A DNA stretch of 64,000 bases from Mastigias papua (lineage: Eukaryota; Cnidaria; Scyphozoa; Rhizostomeae; Mastigiidae), in NCBI GenBank assembly GCA_964019165.1, contig OZ025283.1, positions 193,501-257,500 on the forward strand, given 5' to 3'. Position 1 is the first letter of the stretch. Each line of letters begins with the position of its first letter. The notes below the pieces were generated by a model. The model had not been told where the DNA came from, ran no database searches, and saw only the letters and a program-made list of their open reading frames with translations. Both the position numbers and the translations under genes were made by a program. Shown in pieces: positions 35,998 through 48,853 of the stretch.

Positions 35998-36254
35998 TCA
36001 GCAAAGTGACTCTCTAATCTGTGTCCTTGTAACTCTTAAGGGCTTCGCACATGTACGCGACAAGCAACAGGTTTGGAGCAACACAACACTATCTGATGCT
36101 ATTTTAGTTGATTTGCCTCGTTTACACGAAATGCAAGAACGAGACAGTGCAGCAGAGCGACAAGCGACGGTGTCTTTGCAAAGTAGGGGTGTTTCTATTT
36201 GTTGTTGCTTGTCGCTTCTGTGTTAACAATCAAAGCTGAGTTCCCCGACACATT

Positions 36255-38787
36255 ATGGCCGACTTTTTGAGTGACGAGGAAATGGGGAAGCTCATAGATC
36301 TTTATCAAGAAGAGGAGAATCTGTATAATTACAGAATTAGAGAGTACCATGATCTGGATAGGGCCCGTGAATCTCTCTTGAGGATGTCCAGGGCAATGGG
36401 GAAGAACTGGGATGGTAACACATTTACAGATTAACTACACTACTTGTGTATCTCTACATGGATAGTTCAAAATGGAGAGTTAAATGTTGCAATATGTTTT
36501 GTAGGTCATACTTAATTTCTTGTGCAAATGCATCATACACCAGTTTTGTTACTAACCCATGTAGGCATAAGCAAAGTTTTAGGTAGGTAGAATGGTAAAA
36601 TGGTAGGCAAAGACAGAGTCGTACACGATTTGTTATAAAACACGTCTAGCATGAGGCTACAATTTGGTAAAAAACATGACATTAGGCAAAAGCATTCAGG
36701 AAGCAGATGCAGGCTGAATCTCAAATTTTAACGTACTCTTAATTTAACTAAACTGTTTCGACGAGAAAATTTATGATTCAACTAGAAGTTAAAAGAAATT
36801 TTATTTCCTTTATTACAGTTACCTATTCTGAGTTATTATTGTTGCTAAAACTTTCAAGAATTTAAGGAACAGAAACATGTAAAAATAATACCAAGTACTC
36901 TTAAATATCTATCAATATCAAAACAGTTCTTATGAAAGAAAATAAGGTTAGAATAAACAGAAATCTGCATATAAGGAATACTGCTTTCTCCCTTGTTAAT
37001 GTTACTACTGGTAATGAGGAGTGCTTATTGACATGTTGGATTGTATATCACATTTTTCCTGTTATGCATGCTAGAAGACGCAACACGTACAAAACTGAAA
37101 AGCATCAGAAGCTCGTACACAAGAGCTAGCCGAGCACAGTCTGAAAGTAGAAGAAGTGGGGCTTCAGCTGACTTGAGAAAGAAAAGGAAAATATGGCGTT
37201 GGTATGATAGGGTTGATGTATTCCTTCGACCTTATACTAAGTCAAGAATAGGAGAGTCAAATCTGGTATTTTTTCTTCAACCTAATTTCATTCATTCCAT
37301 GAGTCAACTTACTCCTGAATGGTTGTAGGTTGCCCATGTGAACACACTATTTATATGCCTGTTAAGTGCAGCTAATTTTTGACATATTCCTACTTTTGCT
37401 CTGCCAAAGGGTGAAGGTAGAACATGAATATGATGCATAAATATTTGCCGCTTATTCCCACATACTAAGCCCTCTTGCCAGGAAACGTTTCCTACTCCAT
37501 TGACATATTCTTTCGCCTTGCCTCTAACCCAACGTGCATTGGCTGCATTTCTGTTTCCAGACTGCTGGATTATATTGGCAAGGTGATTGCATGTATTCCT
37601 CCTCCACTCCCCAGGTACCATTTCATGAGATACTGGGTCCTCTTGATCAACAAGAGAAAGAGGAACAAACTGTTTGTCTCTTTGCCTTTGACAAAACTTG
37701 TGAAGGGCAAGGCATGCCTTTGTTATTATGACAGCATTGTCTGGTGAAAGATGTATTGCTGTTCTGAATACACCAAACCTTGCTGTCAGAATCCCAAAGA
37801 CATTTTTAGAGATTCGCCTAGCCCTTGATAGGCGATAGTTAAATATTCTTTCTTGTCTCCTTTCCTGCTCCATTGAAGTCATATCTCCCATTCTCTTTGC
37901 TAGGTATGGCTTGAGAAGATATGGCTTTAGGGGGAATGCATCATCACCAACAATGAAGAATGGGAGAGGGACACTACTTGAAGGTAGTGGCCTTGGATCA
38001 GGTATCCCTAAGTCATTCCTTTCTAGACCTCTATATACTGTTGATTCCCTAAAAACTGATGCATCACCAGCCCTACCATTTGTGCCTACATCAAAATATG
38101 TGATGCAATAATTTGCATCAACCAATGCCAACAAAATGATGCTTTGATAGCCTAGGTAGTTATAGTATTCTGAGCCTTGGTTGGGTGCTTTGATTTGAAT
38201 GTGCTTGCCATCTATGGCACCAATGCAATTTGGAAGGTTCCACTTTGTCTGAAACTCTTCAGCCACCCTTTTCCATTGCTCAGCAGTTGATGGTACCTGT
38301 ACAAACATTGTCATACAAGTTATAAAGCATTCCAGCAATAAATGTCATATGTGTCCTTTCTGCATGCAGGAATCAACTGAAACAAGTCAGCAATGTCCAC
38401 TGAATGTGAATGAGGTTATAGAGGAAGAGAGCACAGTTGGTGAATTTGTTGTTTTGCCAGGTCCTTCACATCTAGAGGATAGTAGGAATATGCACAACTC
38501 TCTCCAATCATTGAACCCACAGGGTATTGCAGATGGGCCCCATTCCCCTCCCCCAAGTAGGACACCTAAAAAGACAGTTAGAGGATCCTGCTTCAAAGGC
38601 TGTCTCACTCCTTGAAAGTATTGCCAAACGTGCCAGTAGTGTCAAGGAGAAGTCAGCCAATGAAAAATTGTGCATATATGTTGCTGCACAAGTAGACCAC
38701 TTGCCAAGAAGTAAGCAAAGAATAGCCAGAAATAGAATACAGGCTATTCTTTCAGAGTTGGATGAAGATGAAAGTGAACATGAATAG
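36255..38787 (+). pseudogene. Harbinger partner protein with MADF/Myb-SANT-like domain, three exons
   Basis: Exon 1 36255-36414 (MADFLSDEEMGKLIDLYQEE, helix 1 of a MADF domain) ends in G|GTAACA. Exon 2 37075-37265 follows a TAG acceptor and is in phase: TRTKLKSIRSSYTRASRAQ, SGASADLRKKRKIWRWYD (helices 2-3), donor G|GTATTT. Exon 3 begins at 38370 after GCAG: acidic linker ending SPPPSRTPK, then one extra A in the run at about 38570 shifts frame to KRQLEDPASKAVSLLESIAK and ends in IARNRIQAILSELDEDESEHE-like tail (shown here only in part) at 38787. In Harbinger elements this partner protein binds TIRs and helps bring the transposase to the nucleus. The frameshift in exon 3 is the only break seen. 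Confidence 0.8.
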
Positions 38788-39372
38788 AAGATATTTTTAA
38801 TGCACTGTTTCTAATTGATTAGTTTGCCTATTGTAATTTCTTTTGAATTGTACTGTTCACTGAATGCTGTTGTAATAACTTGTGCATTACTACTTCTAGT
38901 TTTGTAATTTATATTGTTATATTGAAATAGGTTTTGTTCCATATTATGCTTAAACTGTTTGGTATTCTGTGCTGCAATAAGCTTCATCATTGACTTCCAA
39001 GGTGAAACACTGTTTTGATACTGTCCTAGCTTTACAAATGGAATTTCTATATCTAATACAACTGTTACCACTTACACTTGTATGTAATATCATTGGCAAG
39101 TGAGATATGCTGCAATGATTTGACAGTGTTGTTGATGTTTTAGTAGGGACTATGTTATTTCATGAATAGTAAGCATATCTCATTATGTCAAAAACTTACA
39201 GGCAGATATCGCTGTTTCAATACGTCATATATAGCCTTGCAGGTCTCTAGCACAATCGTATGGATGGTGTCATCAGACACACGAAACAAAAGCTTGAGGT
39301 CCGAAAAAGAATTTCCTGTGGTAAAAACATAAATATCAGAGAAATTTGAAAGCAATGAGGCTCCTTAAATTG

Positions 39373-39516
<144 letters not shown>

Positions 39517-39596
39517 AACTAAACCTAAGCCGCATCCACAACGTATATAAATTACATAAATAGAATAAACCACAAATATACTATCCTTTAAGTAAA

Positions 39597-39668
39597 CGTT
39601 TCGATCAGAATCTTCATCAGTACTCTTTTTTTTTAAGTAAACGTTTCGATCAGAATCTTCATCAGTAC
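39597..39668 (-). ncRNA. Two tandem hammerhead-ribozyme-like motifs in the PLE 3' end
   Basis: On the PLE sense (minus) strand CTGATGA-N11-GAAAC occurs twice, with CTGATGA at 39659-39665 and 39614-39620 (plus-strand TCATCAG). The spacer can form GAT/ATC as a short stem II with one unpaired A. GAAAC is followed by GTTTAC, leaving a two-pair stem III (AC/GT), and a UAC...GUA stem I can form between consecutive copies. This agrees with the minimal, probably dimeric hammerheads described from PLEs. Activity is not shown, and stem III is extremely short. Confidence 0.55.
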
Positions 39669-39951
39669 TAAACTTACAATGACATTGGGCCTGCTTAAAT
39701 TACCTACATAACAATGGGGTCACAAGTGATATTACCTAAGGGGGACCTACCTATTAACACCTCATGATAAATTAAGAATACATTATATGGGGAGGGCCGA
39801 AGCTGTGAAGTAAGAAACAAAGGAGGATAATATAGAGCATATAAGGTGATGCAAAGAGTGCGAGAAGTGTGAAGAAAAGACGAATAGATGCTGGATAGAC
39901 GCAAAATGGACAAAAGAAGCAAGTAACGCTAGGAAAGTGCATAGGGGATTG

Positions 39952-41017
39952 CTAATGATCTGCATATCTGACGTTAAGTCCCTCAGGTATAAAGCTCTGT
40001 AGTCTAAACTGCCAGAATCCCTCCTTATGTCTAGAAACTCCAAATACCCTATCTATAATTTGAAAACTAACATCCTCTAAAAATCCATGATGGTTGGCAT
40101 CTGTAAAATGTCTAAACAACTCTGCCTGCGTCACTGCTACTCCACTAGAAAACGTCCTACTAGATGACTTATAATTGTTAAACCTGGCTCTAAATGATGT
40201 AAAGGTGCTACCTACATACTGCTTGCCACATACTTTACAGCCTAATAAATACACTACCCCTGAAGAATCGCAATTAAAATCACTATTTATATCATACTCC
40301 CTAACTGAAACATTACATCTAAACCCACTACCCTCTGACATATAACTGCAAACTTGACATCGCGCTTTACCACACCTAAAACAACCCCTAACTCCTTCTG
40401 TCCGAATCTTAGGAAGCTTAGCTCTAACTAGATTATCCTTCAAATGTGGTGCCCGTCTGAAGACCACAAGAGGCTGCTCTTTAAAGGCCATCCTGTGTTC
40501 TTCAGACGCTTCTAACATGGTATGGAGTTTCCTAAGTATGCCCCTAAGCTCATCAAGTGCTGGATGGAATGTAACTACTAATGGAACCTAATCCTTTCTC
40601 TTGTCATTACATCTACCTTCCTGGTCAAAAAGTCTTTCTCTGTCAAAACTATTAGCACGAACTATCTGCTCCCTAACAAAATCCTCCTTATAACCCCTAT
40701 CTACTAACCAACTCACTAACTCCTCCGACCTCTTTCTGAACTTCTTCTCATCTGAACAAATTCTTCTAATTCTAAGAGCCTGTCCATATGGGATTGCTTT
40801 GTTGACGTGCCATGGGTGACAAGAGCTCCTCTGCAAATACTGGTGTGTATCAGTAGATTTGCAGTAGAGATCTGTCTCCAAGGCCCATCACTTTCTACTT
40901 ACTAAAACATCCAAATAACTGACACTATCCCTTGATTTCTCTGTTGTAAACTTTATTGTTTGATGATAACTATTAATATACTCTACAAAACTACATAACT
41001 TTTCCTCGGTTACTCGG
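39952..41017 (-). pseudogene. PLE reverse transcriptase C-terminus with GIY-YIG endonuclease
   Basis: Minus frame from 41017: [20 protein letters not shown] and VSYLDVLVSRK, stop TGA, ETDLYCKSTDTHQYL with SSCHPWHVNKAIPYGQALR, FRKRSEELVSWLVDRGYKE, stop TAG at about 40586, then VTFHPALDELRGILRKLH, APHLKDNLVRAKLP, the Cys-rich CFRCGKARCQVCSY linker typical of EN+ PLEs, and the nuclease GVVYLLGCKVCGKQYVGSTF. That last motif is the GIY-YIG equivalent (VVYLL...YVGST), followed by RARFNNYKS and FRHFTDANHHGF. All pieces are in one frame, so two nonsense codons are the only coding lesions. RT fingers and palm are lost by 5' truncation. Confidence 0.9.
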
Positions 41018-41050
41018 GTACTGATGAAGATTCTGATCGAAACGTTTACT
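41018..41050 (+). ncRNA. Inverted copy of the hammerhead-like motif at the PLE 5' end
   Basis: CTGATGA at 41021-41027 and GAAAC at 41039-41043 on plus, opposite in sense to the element's coding strand. Part of the 62-bp inverted repeat. Only one unit, so the between-copy stem I cannot form here. Confidence 0.5.
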
Positions 41051-41074
41051 TAAAGGATAGTATATTTGTGGTTT

Positions 41075-41230
<156 letters not shown>

Positions 41231-42107
41231 GGTATACTATCTACCAGTTGGTAATAAATAGTAATATGCAACATCAGTGCACACATAACTGAGGATAAGC
41301 TAGGGAGTCAGGGAAAGTCAGGTGGGGCAAGAGAAGAGCCCAATCTGTCAGAGGAAACTCTGTTAGATCTAGATTTCTCGAATATTTGAAAGAGTTCATA
41401 TATCTCAAAGATTTTTGCGATTTTAAAGGCGTTTTGGAGTTTTGGAATATATTGTAAATTCTTTTGATTTGTATAAGAACTTAGAGTTTTTAGATTTTCT
41501 GAGAACTTAAAAACTTCCTATGAGATTTTTTTCAGTAATTGCTCCTCAGGACAAAATACTTTCGACTCTGCAAATAAATAAAGATACAACTAAATGGAAA
41601 GAAGACTTATCTGATCCAAGATAGCGCAATGTGATAGCGAGCCTTTTGCCTGCAGGAATAGCTTTTCTCATCCAGGTATCCTTCTTCTCTATTAACGGTC
41701 TCACTCGTGCCAGCAAAAACTGGAAATTTTCATAAGACATTCGGAGAAAACGCCTTGCCTCCTGGTCATCTTCGAGTAGCAACTCTCTCAAGAGTGTCGA
41801 GTATGCACCAAATGTCTCTCTTTCCCTCAACCAATCTTTTTTCCATTCTGTTCACCTCTAGCACTTACTAAATATAATAGCTGTAGCTGCTACTATTGCT
41901 CCCAGTTCTACTTCCTCGTCTGAAGACAGCTCGCTTTCAAAAAAGTCTCTAGATGTAACCATTTTGTGTAACTCAAACTTAGAAAAGAAAAGCGTATTTC
42001 GCAAGCTGTCGCTCATGTGTGCGAGCAAGCGGCTGTCGCTTGTCTCTTGCTTTTTGTCGCGTTGCTCGAAACCTGTTGCTTGTCGCGTACGTGTGCGATG
42101 CCCTTTA

Positions 42108-43054
42108 GGCTGCATTCACATTGCACTATCTTTTGCTGGCAACTATAAGCGCTAGCCAATGTCCGCTATACTGATCCCTTGTCGTGTTCACATTGCGCAC
42201 TTCTAAGTTATGAAAAATAGTCAAACATTAAAAAATAACCAAAAAGTTATTGAGTTGGCATGCTTTTTACATCTTAGTAGGGTATGGAGTGAAAAATGTA
42301 GTTTCAGAAGACCTAGTGACATAGTCACCCATCAAGTCTTAAACACTCTTCTGAACGTTAAGGCCATTTTTCTCAAAACATAGATTTTCCCCCATGTGCA
42401 GTGTTTAGTTTGTGCAAGATTTTTAGAGAAAGATCGGAAATCTGCATGTCTATACATAATCTTGTTCCTCCATATCTGCAGAACAAGATAAAAGCATTAA
42501 AATTTTCATAAGAGGTGTCTGAAAAATGTTAGCTTCATATGAGTCAACATGACAAATGGCAAAAATTAAACATTTGAGGAGAAATTGCAATATTTTTCTG
42601 TAAAAATCCTTGAAAACAAAATTAAAGGCTTTATCCTGTATCCCAGATCCTGAGCATCAGTTTGATATATTGGAAAAGTATATACGTAGAGAAAGAAAAA
42701 TTTGCAGAAACTTCTAAGGCCACTATTTGGCAACTAATTAGAGGTTACCATGACAACCAAGTAAAATAAATGGAACTTGATGACAGATTTGAAATCAGCA
42801 TAAAAAGTATTATCTGTTTGCCAACTTTCAGTAAAATCTATCAAAAACTGTGGATTTTGAAATTTCAACCAGTATCCTACCTTAATAAACTTGCGTTTAT
42901 TATCTCAAGTAAAAAGCCAACATTACTGTCTTAAAAAGTGCATTCTTCACGTTTGAAATTGCCAGATTTGCAGTTATGAACTTTTGATGGTAAGATAACG
43001 GAATGACTAGGATTTTGGGAGCACTTTCAGTCACAAGTAGGGAGTTCACCAGAA
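42108..43054. other. Gap: no gene recognised
   Basis: Starts GGCTGCATTCACATTGCAC, which resembles the terminal repeat of the Harbinger derivative at 58524, and a GTTCACATTGCGCAC echo follows near 42187. Otherwise AT-rich without a domain. Confidence 0.35.
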
Positions 43055-43225
43055 CTCCCAAAATCAGCAAAGTTTACATATCTTCTGGGCCAACTCAGAG
43101 GGGAAGTGCTAGAAACTGTTAGGGGTATAATTCCCTCTGAACAGAACTACAGTGTTCTTGAGAAAACCCTTGAGGAGAACTTTGGTTGACCTAGACGTAT
43201 AATATGGGTGCACGTCATGAATCTG
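43055..43225 (+). pseudogene. BEL/Pao Gag (DUF1759) fragment
   Basis: Plus frame: LPKSAKFTYLLGQLRGEVLE, then TVRGIIPSEQNYSVLEKTLE and ENFG, a stop (TGA 43187-43189), then PRRIIWVHVMNL. This is the DUF1759 core pattern 'KF.YL...L.G.A...I.GF......Y..A...L...FG.P..I'. It is from a different family than the copy at 31 kb and on the other strand. Too short for function. Confidence 0.65.
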
Positions 43226-44883
43226 GTAAAACTGTCTCAAGCTTTCCTGAGGTCCATTTAAACATCTCGGGGTCATTTTTCTTGTCACTATCTCGAAAAT
43301 GACAGCAGCACGCTCTTGAATGTGTGTTTGGCTCTCTGTCTGCCCTCCTGTAAGTATAAGAAATGAAACAGATGTCAGTTTAAAGTTGAATAAACCAAAG
43401 TTGTTTAGTAAGAAATTTTCCTCAAGCCCATCCCAACACTCCCTTAAAGTCTCATGTTGTAGATTTCATCCCTCCAAGTTGTTTTATTCGTAGTAAACAC
43501 CTTTATCAGTCCAGTAAAAATCTCTAAGTTTGAGTAAATTAAACCAGTCATTACTCGACTTAAGCAAACAATCTGGCCTTTTCACATAGTGCAATAAAAA
43601 ACAGAAAGTGAACCATAATCTAGCAAACTTTCTATTTGCATGCAATATTTTGCAGTGCATTACATCCACTATCTCCAAGGGCAAGGCATGTCAGGCTTAC
43701 TTACCTTATCAGTGTTTTCCACCACTTTAACCTTCAGTCTTCTCTTGGAAATGGATAAAAGCTGCAGTGGTGACTCTCAGATTGGTGATTGCAGTTGGGA
43801 ACAAAACACTGTACCATCATGCAAACTCTATCTATCCAGGCCTAACCTATCTACAGTATAAATCTATCTGTCTAACTACTCAATCTATCTATCTCTAGTC
43901 AGTTTTCAATAATACTATTCTTTTGACATATAGCGAAGAAAACTAATGCGAATCGATGAAATCTAGGCGTGCAAAGACAGTTTGAAGACTGCGCTGGACT
44001 AGGTGGTAACTAAGCACCCTGAAGTTTGTCTAGAACCAGAACCACCATTGCTAAGGAGCTGTGATATCAAACTAATGAACTCTATTCTCTCCAGAAAAAT
44101 GACACTGTCAGTTGCAATGACACAGTCACAGAAACTAAAGTTGTCACTTCCTGCATATACTTGCAGCTGACATTGATGGTAGTAAGTATGGCTTAGGTTT
44201 TGTTGGTTTTTGGAGCTTTGTGTGTTATTTTACCCCAATATGCCACTGCCATCCAAACTTCTACACAACCCTGCTATTATTTTCTATGACCACAGCACCT
44301 GGTGATGCACCAAGCCAGCCCTTCTGCAAGCTGATTAAACAGGTACAGCACTAAAGCTCTACATCATTCCCTGTTGTTTCATAATAAAACTGCTTGTATC
44401 TAATCAATATCTCTCTTTCTTTCTTCCTTCCCATGTTGATAATGTCCTCAACCGTGTATTCTTATTCCTCCCCTTGGTTCAGACCCTTGCCTAAGAGATA
44501 TCCTATCTACGTTATCTTTCATACGATCAAAAAGACAGCAAAGCAGCTCTCTGGACTTCAATCCTGTGTTATACATAGGATGGTCAAGTATTCTGTCAAT
44601 CCAATTCATCCTCAACAACCTCTCTAAGCTTAATGTCTGCGTACCTTGTTCAACAGTAGCGACACAGTCAGATCTACCATTGAGCTGGCTCTCATATTTT
44701 CTGCCATCTCATTGTGCTACAACTGGTATTCTGTTGTATGGAATCCCAGTATTTACTTCTTGAAAAACTAAGAAGGATATCAGCCACTTCCAGCTCTTCT
44801 TCCACCATATATTCTGATGAAGTGGGTTCTTGCTCAGTTTTGGGGCACTCTCTTTTGCCATCAGTCTGGTGTGACTGTTTCCT
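43226..44883. other. Gap: no gene recognised
   Basis: No domain on plus. Minus frames at 44709-44900 may continue the THAP-like remnant described next, but contain no motif I can defend. Confidence 0.35.
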
Positions 44884-45126
44884 TCATGTTTGAAAAGCAA
44901 GCTCTAGTCTGTTATGGGCCTCTTCATTCATGTCTGCTGGGAGAGGAAAAGGATTTTCATTTGTTGGCCCATCCTCACCAACCCAATGCATGGAGCAAAT
45001 AAAATGATGGTAGGTTAGTTGTCTATAGATAACTGATAGGCCAGTCTTTATCAGGCATGTATCCACCTCATTGCAGAAGCTTTCTGGCGTTTGTTTGAAA
45101 ATGACTAAAATGAACAGGTTTCCCAT
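44884..45126 (-). pseudogene. THAP-like zinc-finger remnant
   Basis: Near the end of the frame is ICSMHWVGEDGPTNENPFPL, which resembles the THAP C-terminal half (C..H followed by P...NP.P). The first Cys pair, expected about 50 residues earlier, is not recognisable. A scatter of minus-strand blocks up to about 45830 (for example INQEKAGLEEYSMPMPP) may be later or earlier parts of the same decayed gene. THAP domains often front transposases in invertebrates. Weak call. Confidence 0.35.
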
Positions 45127-46149
45127 ACTGATTAGTCATGGAAGGCCTGTCTGGATACCTGGAATCATTACTACAAGTTGCATGTGAGCACCTTCTTACC
45201 ATCTTCTTGTTATCTTTCTAGTTAAAACATCCATATGTTATATTCAGTGCTGCCCTACATTCATTATTTGTCCTTACATTCTCCACATGACCTGTGGAGC
45301 CAATCAGAATGCTTTATTTGCAATCACAGTACTGCGCAGAGGTGCATCCAGTAAGGGTGGATTATATGAACATTACAATCACATCAGCTTCTTTATTGAT
45401 GATGACTTTCTGCGACTTTTCATAAGAGATATCATCATGAATAGGGCTACCAGCCTGATGGTCACCATACAATCAGGTCAACTCCTCATCAAGGAACCAC
45501 AAACCTTGATCATCATTAGTGGAGGCATTGGCATTGAATACTCTTCAAGGTCCAGCCTTCTCCTGATTTATTGGACTACCATCAATTTTTGTTTTCTGTT
45601 TAACTGGTGGAGCATAATAATCTTGGTGATAGTCATCAAAATTTCCTTTCATTCTTTTGGTGGTTGGCTCCTTACATTCTCCAATCTAGAAACTTTGCTC
45701 ATCATTATTGGCACTGTCTCGTTCTTGAAAGTCATCAAGTGTGCAAAGAATAAATGGTGTTCTTTTATAGTCTTTCAGAGTCTTCTCTTTGTATCTACTG
45801 AGGGTGAAGAAGTCTTTTGAAGATCCTGATATAAATACAGCTTATTTTACATCTTCAAGTAGCAGGGTTTATGATTTATCCTCCTGAAATATAGTAAGAT
45901 GAAAGTTATAGAATCTTGAAGTAGCTATTTCTGGTAATGTCTTGAAGTTTGCATCTTTACTCACACGAACTGGTATCCTTTTTCCTCGTTTTTCCTTCAA
46001 CTTCTCCTCATCTACATTCCAGGTCATCAACCCAACAGAGATGATCAACTCAAAAGGCTCTTCCTTTTTTAGTTTTCTTTAAAGGCCTACCCTCTGCATT
46101 AGCCTAAGAAATGATCTAAATAGTAGTGTGGCACAACCAAATGAAAACT
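45127..46149. other. Gap: one long ORF but no supported gene
   Basis: A 177-codon plus frame (45287-45820) is hydrophobic and without homology I can name. It probably shadows a decayed minus-strand gene. Confidence 0.3.
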
Positions 46150-46158
46150 TACTTTCTC

Positions 46159-47485
46159 GGGATATGCTATATGGACATACATTGACCGCGCTCAAAGTCC
46201 ATTGAGCGAGTTGCTTTTCGTACGAGCCAAGCACGAGTACAAACAAGAATACAAATAGTTACGTTGTCGCTGGGAAAGCTCCTATTCCCTAAGATATAAA
46301 CAGAGCTGTCTTAGTTTAAGCAGTATTCTTTATCAAAATCATCATCTGGGGTGGGGACTTATTCGAGGGAGGCTTATCAACAATTTGAAGCTCTTGCATG
46401 GGGGCTTACTCGAGAGGGGGCAATTCGAGGGTTTATGGTATACACATTGTTTTATAAGAAACAAACTTTCAGCTTTCAGCCTGGATGTTTCGCCAATTGT
46501 ACCTCAAATGTTTCTTGTATGTTTCTTAAAATTCTTGAAGCTTGTAATAACAACGAGAACCGATGACAATCTGGTGCAGCCAGAGGGTGTTCCAAATTAC
46601 AAAGTCCCGCCAGTCTCCACTCTAGATCCAACATCAAACACTTCAGATAACCATAAGTCTGATGATGGACTTCTACCCAATAAAAAATTTCTTGCCACAA
46701 CTGATTTTTGAAGTTTACTTTCCAAGCTCAGCCTGTCCATGTTTTTTAACTGTTTCTTAAATGACATGTTTCTTATATAAAAATATGTGTATTACTTTAG
46801 TTTGTCAGAAGTAATATGTTAGTTCCGTTTTCCTATCTGCTAGCGAACAGAAACAGACCTTCAGTATTTAGTTAAAGACAAATGTGCTTCAAACACTAAA
46901 GAAACAGTATTTAGAAACAGTCTTTTAGACAAATGTGCTTCACACACTTCTGAATAAACCCTACCCTGGACAAGTTCTATTACGTTCCACGTACGTTCGC
47001 ACACAATACGTACTGTAAATAGTACCGTGTAATCACTTTCCCTGCCTCTATAACGCCCCATTTCCACTGACCCGGATAGATGCGAAAACGGATAAACATT
47101 GATCTTTCTGGCAGCGACTTAATGGAAGCGCTTGACAGACTTGTTGCTCGTTTTCGCTTGTTTCTATTGACACAAGTATGCAAAGTGAAGCAAGGGACAT
47201 CTTTCTAGTGAAGTAAGACAGATAGCTGCAATACAGCTGCAGCGTTTTTAAAAATATCTAGGTCAGATTGTTTCCACGAAAACGACGCAGTTTTGAATAT
47301 ATCCATTTTATAAAAAATAACGCTCTAAGCACAGTTTTTACAAATACCCGCTTGTTATCGTTTCAGTGGAAACTAAGTCTAAGCTACCTCGGTTTTCGCT
47401 GCGCCGGTAAACGATGACAGATTGGACGTTCCGATACTTCAGTGGACTTTGAGTGCGGTCAATGTATGTCCGTATAGCATATCCC
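46159..47485. mobile_element. Non-autonomous DNA transposon with 9-bp target duplication (Mutator-type)
   Basis: TIRs of about 43 bp begin GGGATATGCTATATGGACAT and continue through TGACCGC and CTCAAAGTCCA; the right end (47443-47485) is the inverse with three or so changes. TACTTTCTC flanks both ends exactly (46150-46158 and 47486-47494). Nine-base duplications are the mark of Mutator-like transposition. No transposase lies inside. Internal sequence includes GAAAACG-rich and TTTCCACTG/CAGTGGAAAC inverted pieces near 47063 and 47364. Confidence 0.85.
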
Positions 47486-47494
47486 TACTTTCTC

Positions 47495-47926
47495 CTGTCT
47501 CAAAAAACTCTAGAATGGAATGATAAGATTGCTATTATTGCTAATAAATATTATCATTGTTATTTTGGTATGTTTTGATAAATCAGGAGATAGCTTACAA
47601 AGCCATGTGCTGGGTGGTAAAAACTGAACCACCCTGCAACTGTATCAGCTGTGTAGCTGCTACAAAAATCCTGCACACATGATCAAATAAAGAACACACA
47701 AGCCCAAAATTACACTTGACAAAGCATGCTGCTAACCATTTCCACAGAATCCACAGAACTATACTGTTTACACTTTGCAGCCACAGTTTGAACAGAACAT
47801 GTTGTACATCACTTTCAGACCTGATCAGTGATTTTGCACCATTTGATCAGTGGATCATTTGACTTTGTTTTGCAGTGAATGACTTTGTTTTGCCATGAGA
47901 TGACTCTCTTGCCATGGCCCTTATGG
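47495..47926. other. Gap: no gene recognised
   Basis: No domain seen. If the minus-strand DIRS copy upstream once had a recombinase, it should lie here or beyond; I find no HxxR or Tyr block. Confidence 0.35.
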
Positions 47927-48853
47927 GCCACCATAGGCTAAGCCAAAAGGAAATATCAGGATAAGTCTGCAAGATAAATGTTGAGAATGCTTGTAAAGGA
48001 ATTTACTACTTTGGTTAAAGGGAGGGAAGGCATACCCATAGATGTTGTCCCATGTATGGGCAAAGGCATTAACACCACAACAGAAGGGATTAAAATGCCA
48101 TGAGACATAATGGCTAAGGTTTTGGTTCAAGTTTGAAGCGGAAAGATCAATGTGAGATTTGCCAAAGGCTTGATATAAATCGCTAAGTATGTGCTTATCA
48201 AGGCTCTATTCTATGTTATCAGAATATTTTCTTGACATGTTATAGGCCCAAGTATGTGAACTGCATTTATGGAGACTTTGTTAAGAATACACCAAAGCCG
48301 AATTTGATGCTTTAGTTACTTAAATAAGACATTGTGACAGCCTTCAACTGTATTTATGTAGGATATGGCCATTGTATTGTCACAATTTAATCGAACATTA
48401 CAGTTCTGAATAGAGCCCTGTGAAACTAAGAGTGCAAAGTGAATTGCTTTCAAGTCTAGGTAATGTATATGTCGGGTTTTCTCCCCTGTTGATAACCGCT
48501 GCTTCTTTGAGGAACCTGGCTATTTTGAAAAAGTGCAGCTCCCCGCCTAAGTATGCTGGCATCACTATATATCTCATAATGCCAGTTATCAAATCCAAGG
48601 ATCTCAAATACAGAATGACCATTGTGGGTTGCAATATTTTCCATCCACCACTTCAGTTCTAAACAAACTCATTGCAATAAATTTATCTGTTTGTCAAAGC
48701 CTTTGAGACATTCCAACTGTTCTGCTTTGTATATCTCAAGGTAGTGTGTATGTAATTTAGCATAGTTAACTTCTAAAAATGATAAAACAAGTAGGCCGAT
48801 GCCTCTGGCAAATTGTAACATAACAGGGATTGAGTAAATCACTGCATACTAGT

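Noticed and set aside
41840..41870. Mini-intron GTAAGT...AG removing the stops in Harbinger exon 1
   Set aside because: It would be only 11-21 bases long, below any plausible animal intron; two nonsense mutations are simpler.
42108..42200. Possible MITE start GGCTGCATTCACATTGCAC
   Set aside because: Resembles the 58524 Harbinger TIR, but I found no matching inverted end.
45287..45820. 177-codon plus-strand ORF, hydrophobic
   Set aside because: No family signature, and minus-strand peptide blocks in the same DNA suggest a shadow of a decayed gene.
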